A stretch of 64,000 nt of DNA from Bedellia somnulentella (GCA_963576735.1 OY755178.1:434001-498000), one strand, 5' to 3'. Shown: positions 44,035-55,845, numbered from the stretch's first letter. The notes: generated from the sequence alone by a model not told the origin. Made by a program: numbers and translations.

Positions 44035-44208
44035 AAAATTCTGGGTTATAATGTATTGATCATTTCCCGCGTATGTCGTGAGCTGAAGCCGAACATGTAT
44101 AAGTTCTTGTCCAAAACTATAATTCGCAACAAAAGTGGGATTAATAGTAATAACTGGCAAAAGTTAGTTGGTCACATTTAAATTCCTGTAAAGTAGAATT
44201 GCCTGACT

Positions 44209-44400
44209 GCCTCCGTGGTGTCTCGGGTTCGATCCCCGGGTGGTGGTAACTTTACAAATTTAATTTGTAAGAATTAACACAGTCTGGAAGGATATTACAC
44301 GCGTGAATCACCTGATTTACCGAAAATTAGGACGTTTCTGTGCTTCGGAGGGCACGTTAAGCCGTCGGTCCCGGCTACTACTATGGGCTGTGAGAGAGAA
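44209..44400 (+). repeat. S3 SINE with tRNA-like head
   Basis: GACTGCCTCCGTGGTG and GGGTTCGATCCCCGGG give tRNA-like box A and box B remnants. The body runs to GCCGTCGGTCCCGGCTAC. Box A is degraded. Confidence 0.75.
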
Positions 44401-46020
44401 AGTATATTGTAAAGTCCTGTTCCTTTAAGTAGAATTCATATCAAAAGTAAAAAAACAGTCACCCCAATCAACAGTCGGTTAACTAACCATCGCTAACTGA
44501 AGTTTAGTTATTTGATTAGTAGATGGCGCTTAGTTAGTAGGTTATTGGCTCAATAACTGGTTTATTTAATCAGATTGCAGCGGCATATACAACTACATTG
44601 ATTTTAAACGACGTGTTAAACTCCAATTGTTTTCCTATTCCGGGGAAACTGTTGTGTTATAATTATAATAGTGTTTTCAGTAAGAACATCTAGAAAAACG
44701 TGTTGGTTTGCTTAGTGTTGTTTAGTTTATTCGAACCCATGGGACGCTGTGATCCGTCAAAAACTGTTATCTTACAATATTTTTCTTTGCCGTTAACAAC
44801 CTAGATAAATTAACCACACATATGTCTTAAGTATATATATATCGGTGTAGGTTCGACTCAGGATTATGACTCGGGTCTCCTGCAAGAGAAGCGGTAAATT
44901 TTCCAATGAGATATCAAGATTGTTGAAATGTTCACGAGTGCTAAAACAAATTAAACCAAATATGTCACCGCTCCCGTGCATTGCATCAAACCGTAGGGTC
45001 AGCATTGCATTGATAATCATCGTACCCCTCGCGTGCGCATATTTTACTAATTACAGCAAAAACTACATTCGCGACATTGTTCAATTGTGTTATTGGGCAC
45101 CCGACTGCTTTTGTTAGGGAGCATGTTCAATTGTTCAATAAGCGTACGCAACGCATAATTTATCAATAAAATAAATTCTAACAAAAACTGCTTATGAGGT
45201 TGCATTAAATATCCGATTCTTAGTAATGGTGTTATATTAATGCTCTCTAGGAAATATATTTGCAGAATGTTTTTAACATACTTTCACACCACTTACATAT
45301 CCTTCAAAATAGGAACTATAGATTCTAAATAAAATAGGCAGAGCATCGTATTATTTTAAGACACAAAATAAATATAGAATACATTACTCAGATAAAGCGC
45401 AGTTACTATTGGGGAAAGTTTCGTAAATGTAAGGATTACCTTCTTAAAACATTACCTCTTTGTAATACAGATAAAACATCTAATTACAAGCTAAACTTTC
45501 CACAGCATGTCATTGCACCTGCCGTCTAGCCAGCTCATTACCGTGAAACAATTAGCCGGCATCTAACAAGTTAGCAGATTTTCATTTCGCAATGATCTAA
45601 CCTCATCTACATAGGATTAATAGCAGAGTCGCCGGCGCGCAACGTAATTAGCTGGCGCGCCCGCCTAGCGGCTGCGTGATAAATGTGTTCATTGCGGATT
45701 ATGCTTGCTATGCTTTACTTCATCTACTTGATCCGGACGTACACTATTTGTTAACGGAATAGCGGTATTGGTTTGGAAGTATTACAGTTTATTTGACATA
45801 GGATGATTAATCGTACCGTACCCGATATGTTGTCAATCTTTAACATTTTATTTAAGAACAGGAACTTACTAACTTATAGTGCGTTCTATAGTCGATTTTC
45901 CTACTGCTGCATAGAAAATTGTGTTCTATTCTTCACATTTTGGTACGGTTCCAGTATCATCATAAGACCTTATGGTTTACACAAAAATTCTAAAATGTAT
46001 CATCAGTCGCGTAGACCTGA
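44401..46020. other. intron sequence, no gene seen
   Basis: Includes an S2 relic at 44780-44925 and a GC-rich patch at 45630-45675 (GCCGGCGCGCAACG, GGCGCGCCCGCC). Short ORFs have no signature. Confidence 0.35.
44780..44925 (-). repeat. S2 SINE 5' half, decayed
   Basis: TTTCTTTGCCGTTAACAACC, ACACATATGTCTTAAG and a degraded tRNA-like head ending CCAATGAGATATCAAG. Confidence 0.65.
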
Positions 46021-46029
46021 GAAGTTTTC

Positions 46030-49010
46030 AAGTCTTAAGTACATACTGTAGTGTTTATCTCACAACATTAGACAAAAGCATCTTACAACTAACTTAAAAC
46101 TAAAAATAATTTAACAATAAAATTAAACAAATATAATAAAAAAAAAGGTCAATTAAACAAACCGCTCCGAGACATTTCCGACCCAAAGGTCCCCATCACG
46201 CTGGCAGCGTTACCCCGCTGAACAGCTAGGGAGATCCTCTGCATCAAAAATGCCCCAGAATGGTAGTCCCAGCCACGGTTCCTCAGGCGACGACCTATCT
46301 CTTTTATAAAAGATTTCCCCTCCAAACCCCAAACTCCGGTAGTTTCTACAGCGAGAGGCACAAAGAAAAAAGAAGACATAAGCTGACTATATTTAGAAAG
46401 CTTATGTCTTGCAGCCGTTTCAGCAGCAGCCCCCGGAGCTGCAGAGGTAGATCCTACATGGGAAGGTGCAAATGTGCAGACGCAAGTGGCATCCCAAATC
46501 AGGCAACGACCTCTCTCCCACGGAACCAAGGTCAAACCATCCGGGCGCTTACCATCACTCCTGAATAATCCCTGAGGCTCGAGAACTGCAGGGATGTCAG
46601 CAGAAATGAGAGCTCTGCGAACGATATCATTAATAGTCTGGTGCCGTGAGATTCTGCCTGCACTACGGACACAATGAAGCCCATGTCGACCCAAAGAATC
46701 CACCTGCGCCCCACAGACACAGCGATGTGGTTGACAAATGTTGCATCCTAAGCGAAGTGCCACTGCAATCCGCAGAGAATTGTTGTCCAATAGGGTCCCA
46801 AGCTGCGGAGAGGGTAAAGCATACAGCCAACAACCAGAGTCTAGATGAGACACAGCCCTAAAACGTGCCAACTCTGCACCAGAACATTGCTCCACCATAT
46901 CCTGCAATGCAACCTGACAAAGCTCCTCGTCCCAAGCACGCTGCCGACTAGGCTGCTCTGGCAAATCACTGTTTGGACATCGAACACGCCAAATTCTTAA
47001 AGCCTCCTCAGCAAAAGGAATCCGGAATCCATCACCATTAATACATAATATGGTAGTGACTAGATCCAAAACCCCACGCGAGGAAGCCAAAAAAGCCGGC
47101 AATCCTGTGTCTCGAAGACAGCGAATACCCAAACCTCCATGTCTGATTGGCAAAGCAGCCTGACACCACTGAAAGTCTGATAACTCTATATTTAAAACAT
47201 GTTCGAGTAATACTCGAAGGGTGTCGTCATATCTCTGCGATACTTCAACATGAAGCCAGACTGGAGCGGTACGAAGAGTGTAAGTTAGTCGAGGAATAGA
47301 TAGGCAACTACGCAAAATAGTCAAAGCTACATGAGCAGAAAGCTGTTTTAAATGTTGTTTCGTGTCTGCCAAAATATTCATTTTCGAAAGAATAACACCC
47401 GGTACACCCTCTGAAAAGATTGGAGCACCTAGAAGAGTAAAATTCGTCTTGTCCAAAACTTGTACACCAGGTATAAGGGCGTTGATACTCGAGTGAACCT
47501 CTTGAGAAGCTTGTCCAGAACAAGGAAACAACTCACATTTCCCAAAATTCAAATGCAAACCTAAACGATCAAAAGCTTGTATTAGCACAACAATGTCATT
47601 CATCACGGAATCCAGGCTGCCACCAATAATACCGTCATCGAGATACCAAACATTAAGAGAAGAACTTAAAGAAGAGATCACATCATGGATCGCAAGACTA
47701 AAAAGCATAGGGCCCAAAGGATCCCCCTGTTGCACTCCCACCTCCGACTCCACCAAGTTGTCACCGAAAAATAAGTTGCTTGGCCTCGAATAACATTGGT
47801 GCAGAAAAGGGTAAAGAGATGGAACTTTTTCCTTTACCATGTGCAAGACAATATCCCGTTCAACAGTATTAAAAGCATTTTTTAAATCGACTTTTAAAAT
47901 CACGTCATCTGTACCACTTCTTGAAAAAACAAAAGACCTTGTAGCATGAATAGCAGCTTCACATCCCAACGGAATGCCAAAGCCCACTTGTCGAGGTTGC
48001 AAAAGTGAAGCAGTTGTGTCACGAACAACACTACAACCCAGTTTAGCGACTAGACGACGAAGCACACTACTAACAGCAATCGGACGAATACCACCATCCT
48101 TTTTTTTTAGAGCACAAAGCGAAGCACCATAAAAAAAAGGACAGACTTCCCTATTTACCATGCCTTTTAACATAAAGTTTGCTAAACTGCAAAGGGAGCG
48201 CAAAAGTACTGCACCGTTTTCTCCCGCTCCCACCGATGTTAACTCTTTAAGCATTTCCGGGCGAATACCATCCAAACCCGCTGCCGAACCACTATTAAAA
48301 GATCCTATAACTTTAGCAACAGAAGCAGTGTCCACAGTCAAAAATTCACTCGAACTATTCGGTTCAGAAGGGAAAATCAAATTGTGACTAGGGGCCGGAT
48401 GTTTATCACGTAAGGCCAATAACGTTTCATTATTTTCCTCTGCCAACGAATTGTCAGATAACAAAATGCGTACAGCACCACTCAAGTCACCATTGTGCAC
48501 CTTATCTTCAACGGTCCTGTAAAAACGACTCTGATTAGATGACCCTGTTCGAGGTGTTGAATTTGACAAAAGTAACCCCGTCAAATTACCAGCTGATAAA
48601 TTATTTTTTACTTTGGAGGTAAGAGATGAGTTTCTGTCTTCAGACGAAGGAACCCTAAGACCTGAATACGAAAAAGTCATTAAATTGAACCAGTCTTCAT
48701 TATTGTTTGACTGAACGCACCTCTCAATCAACTCCGAAAGTTTACCAGCCGCCAAGTGCCTCGCGCCCTTAGGGATATGTTTTAAGACCCGTACCCTTTT
48801 TCTTAACAAAGCTAAGTCACCAAACTTTAGAGAATCAGTATTAATATCAGCCCTAGTAGGTAAAGCCACTTGTGACGGCTGTATTGGGCAACCGTTATGA
48901 ATCCTACTAATATGAACATTTAACCCGCGAGGAATAACAAATTGCCTTGAGGAACCGGGGCAAAAAGGGCAAACGGCCCTAGAAACATCCATAACTATTA
49001 CACATTAGAA
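46030..49010 (-). mobile_element. RLE-type non-LTR retrotransposon, near intact
   Basis: A single-ORF retrotransposon lying in fascin intron 1 of the coding part, antisense to fascin. Its boundaries outside the ORF are uncertain: the left side is a short AT-rich 3' region (46030-46148) ending in A-rich sequence, and the right side may extend beyond 49010. No target duplication was identified. Confidence 0.85.
46149..48992 (-). CDS. reverse transcriptase with C2H2 finger and restriction-like endonuclease, 947 aa
   Basis: The protein starts with an N-terminal C2H2 zinc finger (C8, C11, H27, H32; CPFCPG...HISRIH) of the kind that binds target DNA in R2-type elements. The reverse transcriptase follows, with ILKVDLKNAFNTVERD, VGVQQGDPLGPMLFSLAI and the catalytic WYLDDG near residue 450. 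Near residues 745-773 is a Cys/His knuckle (CNICQPHRCVC...GRHGLHC), and a PD-(D/E)xK-like endonuclease follows near 815-840 (KRPDG...LIWDATC). This domain order is that of RLE-bearing LINEs (R2/R4/NeSL group), which are often site-specific. The ORF has no stop or frameshift, so the copy may be young. The clade is not determined. Confidence 0.9.
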   Translation of the reverse strand: MDVSRAVCPFCPGSSRQFVIPRGLNVHISRIHNGCPIQPSQVALPTRADINTDSLKFGDLALLRKRVRVLKHIPKGARHLAAGKLSELIERCVQSNNNEDWFNLMTFSYSGLRVPSSEDRNSSLTSKVKNNLSAGNLTGLLLSNSTPRTGSSNQSRFYRTVEDKVHNGDLSGAVRILLSDNSLAEENNETLLALRDKHPAPSHNLIFPSEPNSSSEFLTVDTASVAKVIGSFNSGSAAGLDGIRPEMLKELTSVGAGENGAVLLRSLCSLANFMLKGMVNREVCPFFYGASLCALKKKDGGIRPIAVSSVLRRLVAKLGCSVVRDTTASLLQPRQVGFGIPLGCEAAIHATRSFVFSRSGTDDVILKVDLKNAFNTVERDIVLHMVKEKVPSLYPFLHQCYSRPSNLFFGDNLVESEVGVQQGDPLGPMLFSLAIHDVISSLSSSLNVWYLDDGIIGGSLDSVMNDIVVLIQAFDRLGLHLNFGKCELFPCSGQASQEVHSSINALIPGVQVLDKTNFTLLGAPIFSEGVPGVILSKMNILADTKQHLKQLSAHVALTILRSCLSIPRLTYTLRTAPVWLHVEVSQRYDDTLRVLLEHVLNIELSDFQWCQAALPIRHGGLGIRCLRDTGLPAFLASSRGVLDLVTTILCINGDGFRIPFAEEALRIWRVRCPNSDLPEQPSRQRAWDEELCQVALQDMVEQCSGAELARFRAVSHLDSGCWLYALPSPQLGTLLDNNSLRIAVALRLGCNICQPHRCVCGAQVDSLGRHGLHCVRSAGRISRHQTINDIVRRALISADIPAVLEPQGLFRSDGKRPDGLTLVPWERGRCLIWDATCVCTFAPSHVGSTSAAPGAAAETAARHKLSKYSQLMSSFFFVPLAVETTGVWGLEGKSFIKEIGRRLRNRGWDYHSGAFLMQRISLAVQRGNAASVMGTFGSEMSRSGLFN

Positions 49011-50200
49011 ATAATAATAAAGTCAACTAAAATCTCTCATTAAGTAAAATACAAATTACAATGAATACAAAAAAAAACCTTACTTAAAAAGCACAGCTTA
49101 TAATAAAATGTCAATTTAAAAAATAAAATAAAATAGATAATCATAATGAGCCAAGTTACATCAAGTAAAAAACAAAAAAAAAATTACATATATTTTATGC
49201 CCAATCAACGTAGTAACAACATAAAATTTATTTTGGTTTCACCTCAACATAAGAATGTATAATTTACTTTTATCATTAAAATGTCTTAATCAAACATGTC
49301 ATCATGGACTAACTCCGATGTCACAATAAGAGGTTAACTCCGGCTCTTCGAGCTACTCAAATATTTCCGGGTAGACGTTGTTGACAAAGAACCAATTTAT
49401 TACTAGCTCAAATGCAACAATAAGTGCAGAAAATGTATCGCGCAGAAGAAGAAATTGTAGAATTGGACATCAGTGTACAATGTAGTTGGACAATGTAGTA
49501 CAATGTAGTCCAACTTGGAGTGGAGCTGGTGTTCACTATTCTTAGCTCTTCTAAGGAAACGTTTAAATATCAACGACTGTTCCAATCATCAACGAACAAC
49601 AATACGTTTCATCTCCACACATAATCGATTGCATTACAAATAATCCAGATTATGGATCGGAACTCGGATCTTGTCGGTAGCTGTTACTGGAGGTAGACGC
49701 AGAAATACATGATTTGTTATGTTTGTGTATCTTCGCGCGCAGCGAGCGGTGCAAAAATCCACAAGCGGTTGGCCGTTGGTTTGAGAGTCGGCGAGAAAAA
49801 GGTCTTAAGCGCCGTGCAGATTGCGTCGCTTACGCGTTCCGATGAAGCACTTTGATTCTTGCACAATATTGCACTAAAACATCGTATTTTAACTATGTTG
49901 TTTCAGAAAACTAATGCACTACTCTAAAAGATAACTATTGAACACTTGAAAAAGCAATTTACGCTTTTTTTTATGGCAAATAATTAATAAAATGTGAGAG
50001 CACAAAATTTTAAGTTGCTGTCAGGTTGAGAGCAAGTTTTTTTTAAAATTAATGTTTATCTTACCGGGAACTAATATTCGATACCGTAAAACATATGCAT
50101 ATATACTGTACTGCATTACTGGGAACTAATATACCAATATAGGTTCGACATCATCAAGCCCATGATATGTTCGTGTAGTAAAAGTTATATTTGCTTTCAG
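49011..50200. other. intron sequence upstream of fascin exon 2
   Basis: AT-rich. It may include the 5' part of the RLE element. Around 49465-49515 the string ACAATGTAGT recurs three times. The segment ends with the TTTGCTTTCAG acceptor. Confidence 0.35.
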
Positions 50201-50309
50201 GCATGATATTCCTGCGCTCCCACCTGGACAAATACCTCGCCGTGGACTCGTTCGGCAACGTGACCTGCGAGTCTGAGGAGAAGCAGCTGGGCAGCAAGTT
50301 CCAGATCAG
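50201..50309 (+). CDS. sn: fascin (singed), coding exon 2
   Basis: A 109-nt exon with a TTTCAG acceptor and GTAACA donor. It completes the split Ser codon from exon 1 and reads MIFLRSHLDKYLAVDSFGNV then TCESEEKQLGSKFQI, residues 74-109 plus two bases. It continues the first beta-trefoil. The HLDKYLAVD and GNVTCE strands are conserved with insect and vertebrate fascins. The intron in front is 9.2 kb. Confidence 0.95.
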
Positions 50310-50344
50310 GTAACATCTCATTAAGAACCTGCCTACCATCTTAT

Positions 50345-50554
50345 AGTTACAGCTCTAAAATAAAAGTGGATACCAGAGCTTTACAATTGATACCTTAGCT
50401 ACTATTGGAAGTTGAGGAAGAATATCATGGTTTAATAAAGGACCATTGGTAGCCTATAGCCGCATCTCCTTTCTTGAAAAGACGTACCTTTAGTGGCCTC
50501 GTACCGATGGGATGAAAAGGCATAAGTGTTACACTAAGTCGACACTACACATTA
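50345..50554 (-). repeat. S1 SINE, very old relic
   Basis: Starts 36 bases past the exon 2 donor. TACCAGAGCTTTACAATTGA, CTACTATTGGAAGTTGAGG and AAGTCGACACTACAC keep the S1 order. Confidence 0.7.
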
Positions 50555-51498
50555 TAACATCTTTATTTATTTATTCATCATCATATTTTACAAACACCAT
50601 TACAGACAATAGCCTAATGCGATGTTTACTTACAAAATAAATAAAAATTTGTACTACTTATTGTAACATACGAATTTTAACAATCTTTCTGTGAACTCAC
50701 TCAACCTACAATTAAAAATATCGATATCAGTAGCCAGCATATACTGCTCAGCAAATTAGTTCGATTCTGTATAATCCTGATTACGACCTAGTTATGTATT
50801 TCTGAACATTAAATATGTATTCCATCCGAATATCCTCCAAAATTAGAATCTATTACTTATTATTACAATCCTGAGACCTTTAGCAAACTGTTAGCAACAG
50901 ACACACTAAAATGTGGCCACGTTGTTCTGCCATAGCAATAGCAAACTTAGTGTACATTATCTCTTAAACTCTTGTTACACAATAATGAAACGTACGGCTT
51001 CTAATGCTTAAAATTCAGCTCACTACAAAGTTTAACAATCAAAATTTAAAACTCACTTCCTATATGCAAAACTGTAATGACTGTGTGGGAACAGCAAAGA
51101 TATACTGGCCAGTACACCCTGCTGTGTACAAACTTAGAATTTGTATTTATCTTTTTAGCTAGAGAAACATTTCGATACCGCGATGTACGATTTTTTATGA
51201 CGCTGCTAGTGTGCGAGTGAGTTCGCCGTCTAGCGGTCGCCACAACTGTTTAACACTAATTCAACGAAACAAATACTATCGAACTTTTAATGTTACCTTA
51301 AAAGCGCTTCATATAGCACCACATTGACTAAGCCTACGCTAATATTCATGATACAACAGTGCAATCACATACAGGATGGCAAACATTAAGGATGGTTTTT
51401 TTTGTTAGTCCAAGCGACGATGGGACGAATACTAAACAGCCAAGTCTGAATCACGCAGCTGCTAAAACTAAATGCATTATAGATGGAGCTTAAATGTT
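50555..51498. other. intron sequence, no feature recognised
   Basis: AT-rich with no repeat or coding signal. Confidence 0.3.
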
Positions 51499-51860
51499 AC
51501 ACGACGTGATAGCTCAATGGGTAGAACACCGGTTGACGTGCAAGCGACTAGTGTTCAAATCCCGGGTCGGGCCTACACCAATTTGTCTTTTCTAAAGACA
51601 TATGTGTGGTTTATTTATCATGGTTGTTAACGGTGAGGGAAAACATCGTGAGGAAACCCACATGACTGAGTTGTACTTAGTCATGTGACAGTGGCAGTGT
51701 ATTCGTACAAAACGGCGATAGGCCTGCCCCCTATCACGTGAGTACACTGTCCATGCAAAACGTGGGTACTCTGAACACCAGGTGACAAAGTCACGTGATG
51801 TTTAGAAGTATTAGTACCTCTGCCAACCCCTTCGGGGATATTCGGCGTGAACGTTTATGT
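51499..51860 (+). repeat. S2 SINE, full-length tRNA-derived copy
   Basis: The head GACGTGATAGCTCAATGGGT (box A) with GTTCAAATCCCGGGTCGGG (box B) is tRNA-like. The body runs through CATCGTGAGGAAACCCACAT to GGATATTCGGCGTGAACG. A 9-bp duplication, TTAAATGTT, flanks it (51490-51498, 51861-51869). It is the reference copy for this family in the window. Confidence 0.93.
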
Positions 51861-51937
51861 TTAAATGTTGATAAGTCAAACATACTGACTTTGTTTGCAA
51901 ACTATATCAGCTTTTAAATTGTGTTAGTATTGACCAC

Positions 51938-52015
51938 GACCGAGGCTAAGTAGTTAGGCGACTAGATTTTGAATCCGGAGGTCGTGGGTTCGAATCCCGC
52001 TGAAAGCTATCATTG
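51938..52015 (+). repeat. tRNA-like SINE head
   Basis: CGAGGCTAAGTAGTTAGGCG, then GGTCGTGGGTTCGAATCCCG. No acceptor-stem pairing is evident, so a functional tRNA gene is not called. Confidence 0.5.
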
Positions 52016-52090
52016 ATATGATGAATTTGAATGTATAACTTGTTAGTATCCCTTACCACAAGTCATTTAATACTTTTCTTAGGGATAATT

Positions 52091-52341
52091 TGCTGTGTAG
52101 TGTCGGCTTAGAATAACACTACCCCATTTCTTCCGGTGGGTGTACGTAAGAGGCGACTAACAGTATTGGGGCTATTAAGGGATTTTTGGGCGATGCGGTT
52201 GGAGACCCATCACCAACAACCTTTATTTTTATCATCTTTTCCCCACTCTACTTTCCAAAAGTGGCTGAGGAACTTCTAGTTCCTCAGCTCTGGCTACCCC
52301 TTGTAGGGATTTACAGCCGTGAGTATATGTATGTATGTATT
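52091..52341 (+). repeat. S1 SINE, full-length
   Basis: GCTGTGTAGTGTCGGCTTAG to GTGAGTATATGTATGTATG. Confidence 0.93.
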
Positions 52342-53221
52342 TATCTGTATCTCGATTTTATAACTGTTATTTCAAATAATTGTCCAATCTGTACACTATT
52401 ACGGAAATTCTGCTGTTTCCAATATGTTAAAATGGCGCTCTGTAGTTCGCAGTATTTACGATTATTTCGGTAGAGTCGGATAAGGGTGCTTTCAAAATAA
52501 GTCGATATCAAGTAAAGTGAGTCATCGCGTGATTCATACCGATGTACTAGTGTCCTGTTTGTCCTGACTCATAGTGTGTATCGGTTTTGGAACAACTAAT
52601 GTGTTATTACGGTGGTGTGGGGGAAGAATCAGTGGTTTGTCAGGATCGCATAGAGTGGCTTTTGCCAATAGGAGATTATTGCCTGTTTTTTGTTTGTTCA
52701 CTATTCACTTGTTCTTGGTGCAATAGGGGTACGAAACCGATTTGGTGAAATATACCTAACTCTACATTTAGATTTACAATCCATCCACCAGAAACATGCG
52801 AGAATGTGTAGCGAAGAATGTTATTAGAAAGAACCTAAATGGGAAATAACTATAAAATGTACGCAGAACGATATTTTTTAGAGGAAACTAATCGTTAGAT
52901 AATATTACTTATTTAAATTTATGTGTAAAAACATGAATGTAGTTAGCATATCGCGTAGGGGTGGGCAAAGAGCCCATAGAAAGGGAAGCACTTGATGACA
53001 TTGGGGTGCGATTCCCGGCGAAGAACGTCGCAGCCCCGAACTTATTTAGATTTAATTGCGTTTACACCCCTCTTGTTACAAGTGTTGGGTGGACATTGAT
53101 GTGATGGTATTTTGTGATTGCATTGCTGAATATTAACTCTGAATTATCACTGTTTGTTTTTTAGTGGACCCCTGTCCTCTTTGTAAGTAATGTTTAAAGA
53201 TGACTGTTGTAATATGTAGTA
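52342..53221. other. intron sequence
   Basis: Contains a short RTE relic at 52635-52680 (TTTGTCAGGATCGCATAGAG). Otherwise nothing is recognised. Confidence 0.3.
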
Positions 53222-53462
53222 TGCCGTGTAGTGCCGGCTTAGAATGTCGCTACCCTTTTCTACCCACGGGTGTCGTAAGAGGCGACTAAGGGTATTGGGG
53301 CTTTTTATTGGATTTTTGGGCGATGCGGTTGGCGACCCATCACTCATTTTACGATCTTTTCCCCACTCAACTTCCAAAAGTGGCTGAGGAATTTATAATT
53401 CCTTAGCTCTGGCTACCCCTTCTAGGGAATTATAGCCGTGAGTATATGTTTGTATGTATGTT
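53222..53462 (+). repeat. S1 SINE
   Basis: GCCGTGTAGTGCCGGCTTAG to GTGAGTATATGTTTGTATG; belongs with the 36618 copy, sharing GTGCCGGC, AATGTCGCTACCC and CCACGGGTGTCG. Confidence 0.93.
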
Positions 53463-53585
53463 GTAATATATGATTAGTTTTGATCAAAAACTCCATTTCA
53501 TTATAATTTGAGTAAATAGTTCTATTGCACTATCGGAATTTTTGTAAGTACTTATTCATCTTGAAGTATTGACAGCGTATCTTCT

Positions 53586-53681
53586 CCCCAAATAAACTAC
53601 CAAAAGTGGCTGAGGTATAGTGGATCCCAAACGTCTGGCTACCCCTTTTACGAAATTATAGCCATGAGTATAAGTACGTAT
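53586..53681 (+). repeat. S1 SINE 3' third
   Basis: CCCCAAATAAACTACCAAAAG to GCCATGAGTATAAGTACG. Confidence 0.75.
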
Positions 53682-54209
53682 TAAGGACTTCTAGAAATAA
53701 AAATCACATAGCGCCGTACCTGCCATAAAAAAACTCTGTCGGCAATATGGCAATGTGTCGGCTAGAATGGAAACAAGATTGATAATGCATGTTAATAAAT
53801 GCAACTTTCCAAACGACACAAACAAATGTAAAATATCATTTCAATTACATCTCCATTACTTATCATGTATTGACAATGCTTCTATATGGCTTTCTTTTCG
53901 TATTCAGATCACCTACCCTATTGCTATCGTGATAAAGTTCAAAATTGATTGGAAAAGATGCGAGATAAGAGTTCTCATAATAATAATTAGTATTGTTACT
54001 TTGTATTAGTCGAGCAGAGATTTATTGGTCATTGTTATAGGCGATACCCACACGGTGGGTAAGTTCAGTACTCTCATTAACATTACTGGCTTCTAGTGTT
54101 CGATTTCTTGTTTTGGTAGATCTTTTACAATTATAATTTTATCTATAGAGATCTAGTTCTTGTTTATTACCAAAAAGATGGACGATTCATTTCCTGAGTT
54201 TAATCCTTG

Positions 54210-54449
54210 ATACATACATATACTCACGGCTATAAATCCCAGGAAGCCAGAGCTAAAGAATTAGAAATTCCTCAGCCACTTTTGGAAATTTTAGTGGGGA
54301 AGAGATAGTAAAAATAAAGGTTGTTGGTGATGGGTCTCCAACCGCATCGCCCAAAAATCCCTTAATAGCACCATACCGTTAGTCGCCTCTTACGTACACC
54401 CACCGGAAGAAATGGGGTAGTGCTCTTCTTAACCGACACTACATAGCAA
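54210..54449 (-). repeat. S1 SINE, full-length
   Basis: ATACATACATATACTCACGG to TAACCGACACTACATAGC. Confidence 0.92.
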
Positions 54450-54810
54450 ATCCTTGATCTTGGTCATTACTCATACAAATAATTCATAGCAGTTCAGAGA
54501 AGCAATAAAGTAGGGACTATGGTCAATGAAGTCATAAACCAGACTCAATAGGTGGTTTTGATGGTGATAGTCCTTATAAGTTAGTATTAAGGATATTGAC
54601 GAGGTATTTTTTAGGGAAATCTGTGAGTAGAATTTAACTAATGTAACATAATTTTTAAGTTCAACTATGTAGGTTTTGTTTCCACCAGAGATGTGCTGTG
54701 CAGCTATGCTATGGATGCGCCGGATATCCACCAATCATATTCCTTGCTATATTATATGCTACGTGCACCATCAAAATTATTATTAAGATATCTTAACCCT
54801 TTATGCTTAT

Positions 54811-55045
54811 GCTGTGTAGTGTCGGCTTAGAATAGCACTACCCCATTTCTTCCGGTGGGTGTACGTAAGAGGCGACTTACGGTATTAGGGATTTTTGGGC
54901 GATGCGGTTGGAGACCCATCACCAAAAACCTTTATTTCACAATCTTTTTCCCACGCAACTTCCAAAAGTTGCTGGGGGATTTCTAATTCCCTAGCTCTGG
55001 TTACCCCTTCATGGGATTTATAGCCGTGAGTATATGTATGTATGT
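54811..55045 (+). repeat. S1 SINE with 12-bp flanking duplication
   Basis: ATATCTTAACCC occurs at 54788-54799 and 55046-55057. Eleven extra bases (TTTATGCTTAT) separate the left copy from the usual S1 start. Confidence 0.93.
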
Positions 55046-55114
55046 ATATCTTAACCCAGAATAAGATTATTTCTAATAAATAAACAAAATATAAATGTTA
55101 GTTTACTAAGTTTT

Positions 55115-55215
55115 TAGTTTGCCCGGAGGTCGTGGGGTTGATCCCCGCTGGTGTCGAAATTTTACTTTCTTTTATATATTAGAAAAACCCCTACATGAGG
55201 TTTTCATGAACATAA
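55115..55215 (+). repeat. S4 SINE, short copy
   Basis: GGAGGTCGTGGGGTTGATCC, TGGTGTCGAAATTTTAC and CTACATGAGGTTTTCATGAAC in order. Confidence 0.7.
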
Positions 55216-55334
55216 TAAAAAATTCTAATTACCAGAGTAAGATTTATACTAATCTCTCTTGCTTTGTTCTTTTTACGACGTCACCATACATATCAACTTC
55301 AACCAACACTTACCTCCCCCCCAGCGTGAAAATA

Positions 55335-55397
55335 GCGTGAAGTATTGGTACCTCTGCCAACTCCTTCTTGGATAACGGCGTGAACGTTTATGTAATT
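55335..55397 (+). repeat. S2 SINE 3' end next to fascin exon 3
   Basis: GTATTGGTACCTCTGCCAAC to GGCGTGAACGTTTATG, ending ~20 bases before the exon 3 acceptor. Confidence 0.75.
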
Positions 55398-55415
55398 CTT
55401 CCCATTTTTATCCAG

Positions 55416-55563
55416 CGTGACGGAGGACGGGTCGGGGCGCTGGGCGCTGAAGAACGTGGAGCGCGGCTACTTCCTGGGCTCGTCCGCCGACAAGCTGACC
55501 TGCACCGCCAAGGTGCCCGGCGACGCCGAGCTGTGGCACGTGCATCTGGCGGCCAGGCCACAG
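55416..55563 (+). CDS. sn: fascin (singed), coding exon 3
   Basis: A 148-nt exon (acceptor TTTTTATCCAG, donor CAG then GTAACA). It completes the second split Ser codon and reads VTEDGSGRWALKNVERGYFL then SADKLTCTAKVPGDAELWHV and HLAARPQ (to residue 159), ending in phase 0. It closes the first beta-trefoil. GRWALKN, RGYFLG and HLAARPQ are near identical to Drosophila singed. GC content is far above the flanking introns, and the opposite-strand frame here is a shadow. A SINE lies within 20 bases upstream and another begins 40 bases downstream. Confidence 0.96.
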
Positions 55564-55602
55564 GTAACATATTTATAACATATTTTTTTCAGTTTTTCAA
55601 AG

Positions 55603-55845
55603 TGCTGTGTAGTGTCGGCTTAGAATAGCACTACCCCTTTTCTTCCGGTGGGTGTACGTAAGAGGCGACTAACGGTATTAGGGCTTTTAGGGAAATTTTG
55701 GGCGATGCGGTTGGAGACCCATCACCGACAACCTTTATTTCATCATCTTTTCCCCACTCAACTTTACAAAAGTGGCTGAGGAATTTTTAATTCCTTACCT
55801 CTGGCTACTTCTAGGGATTTATAGCCGTGAGTATATGTATGTATA
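55603..55845 (+). repeat. S1 SINE
   Basis: GCTGTGTAGTGTCGGCTTAG to GTGAGTATATGTATGTATA; starts 40 bases past the exon 3 donor. Confidence 0.93.

Noticed and set aside
46260..48387. Plus-strand and out-of-frame ORFs
   Set aside because: Shadows of the 947-aa RLE retrotransposon frame.
55388..55570. 60-codon minus ORF rich in A, R, P
   Set aside because: Antisense of GC-rich fascin exon 3.
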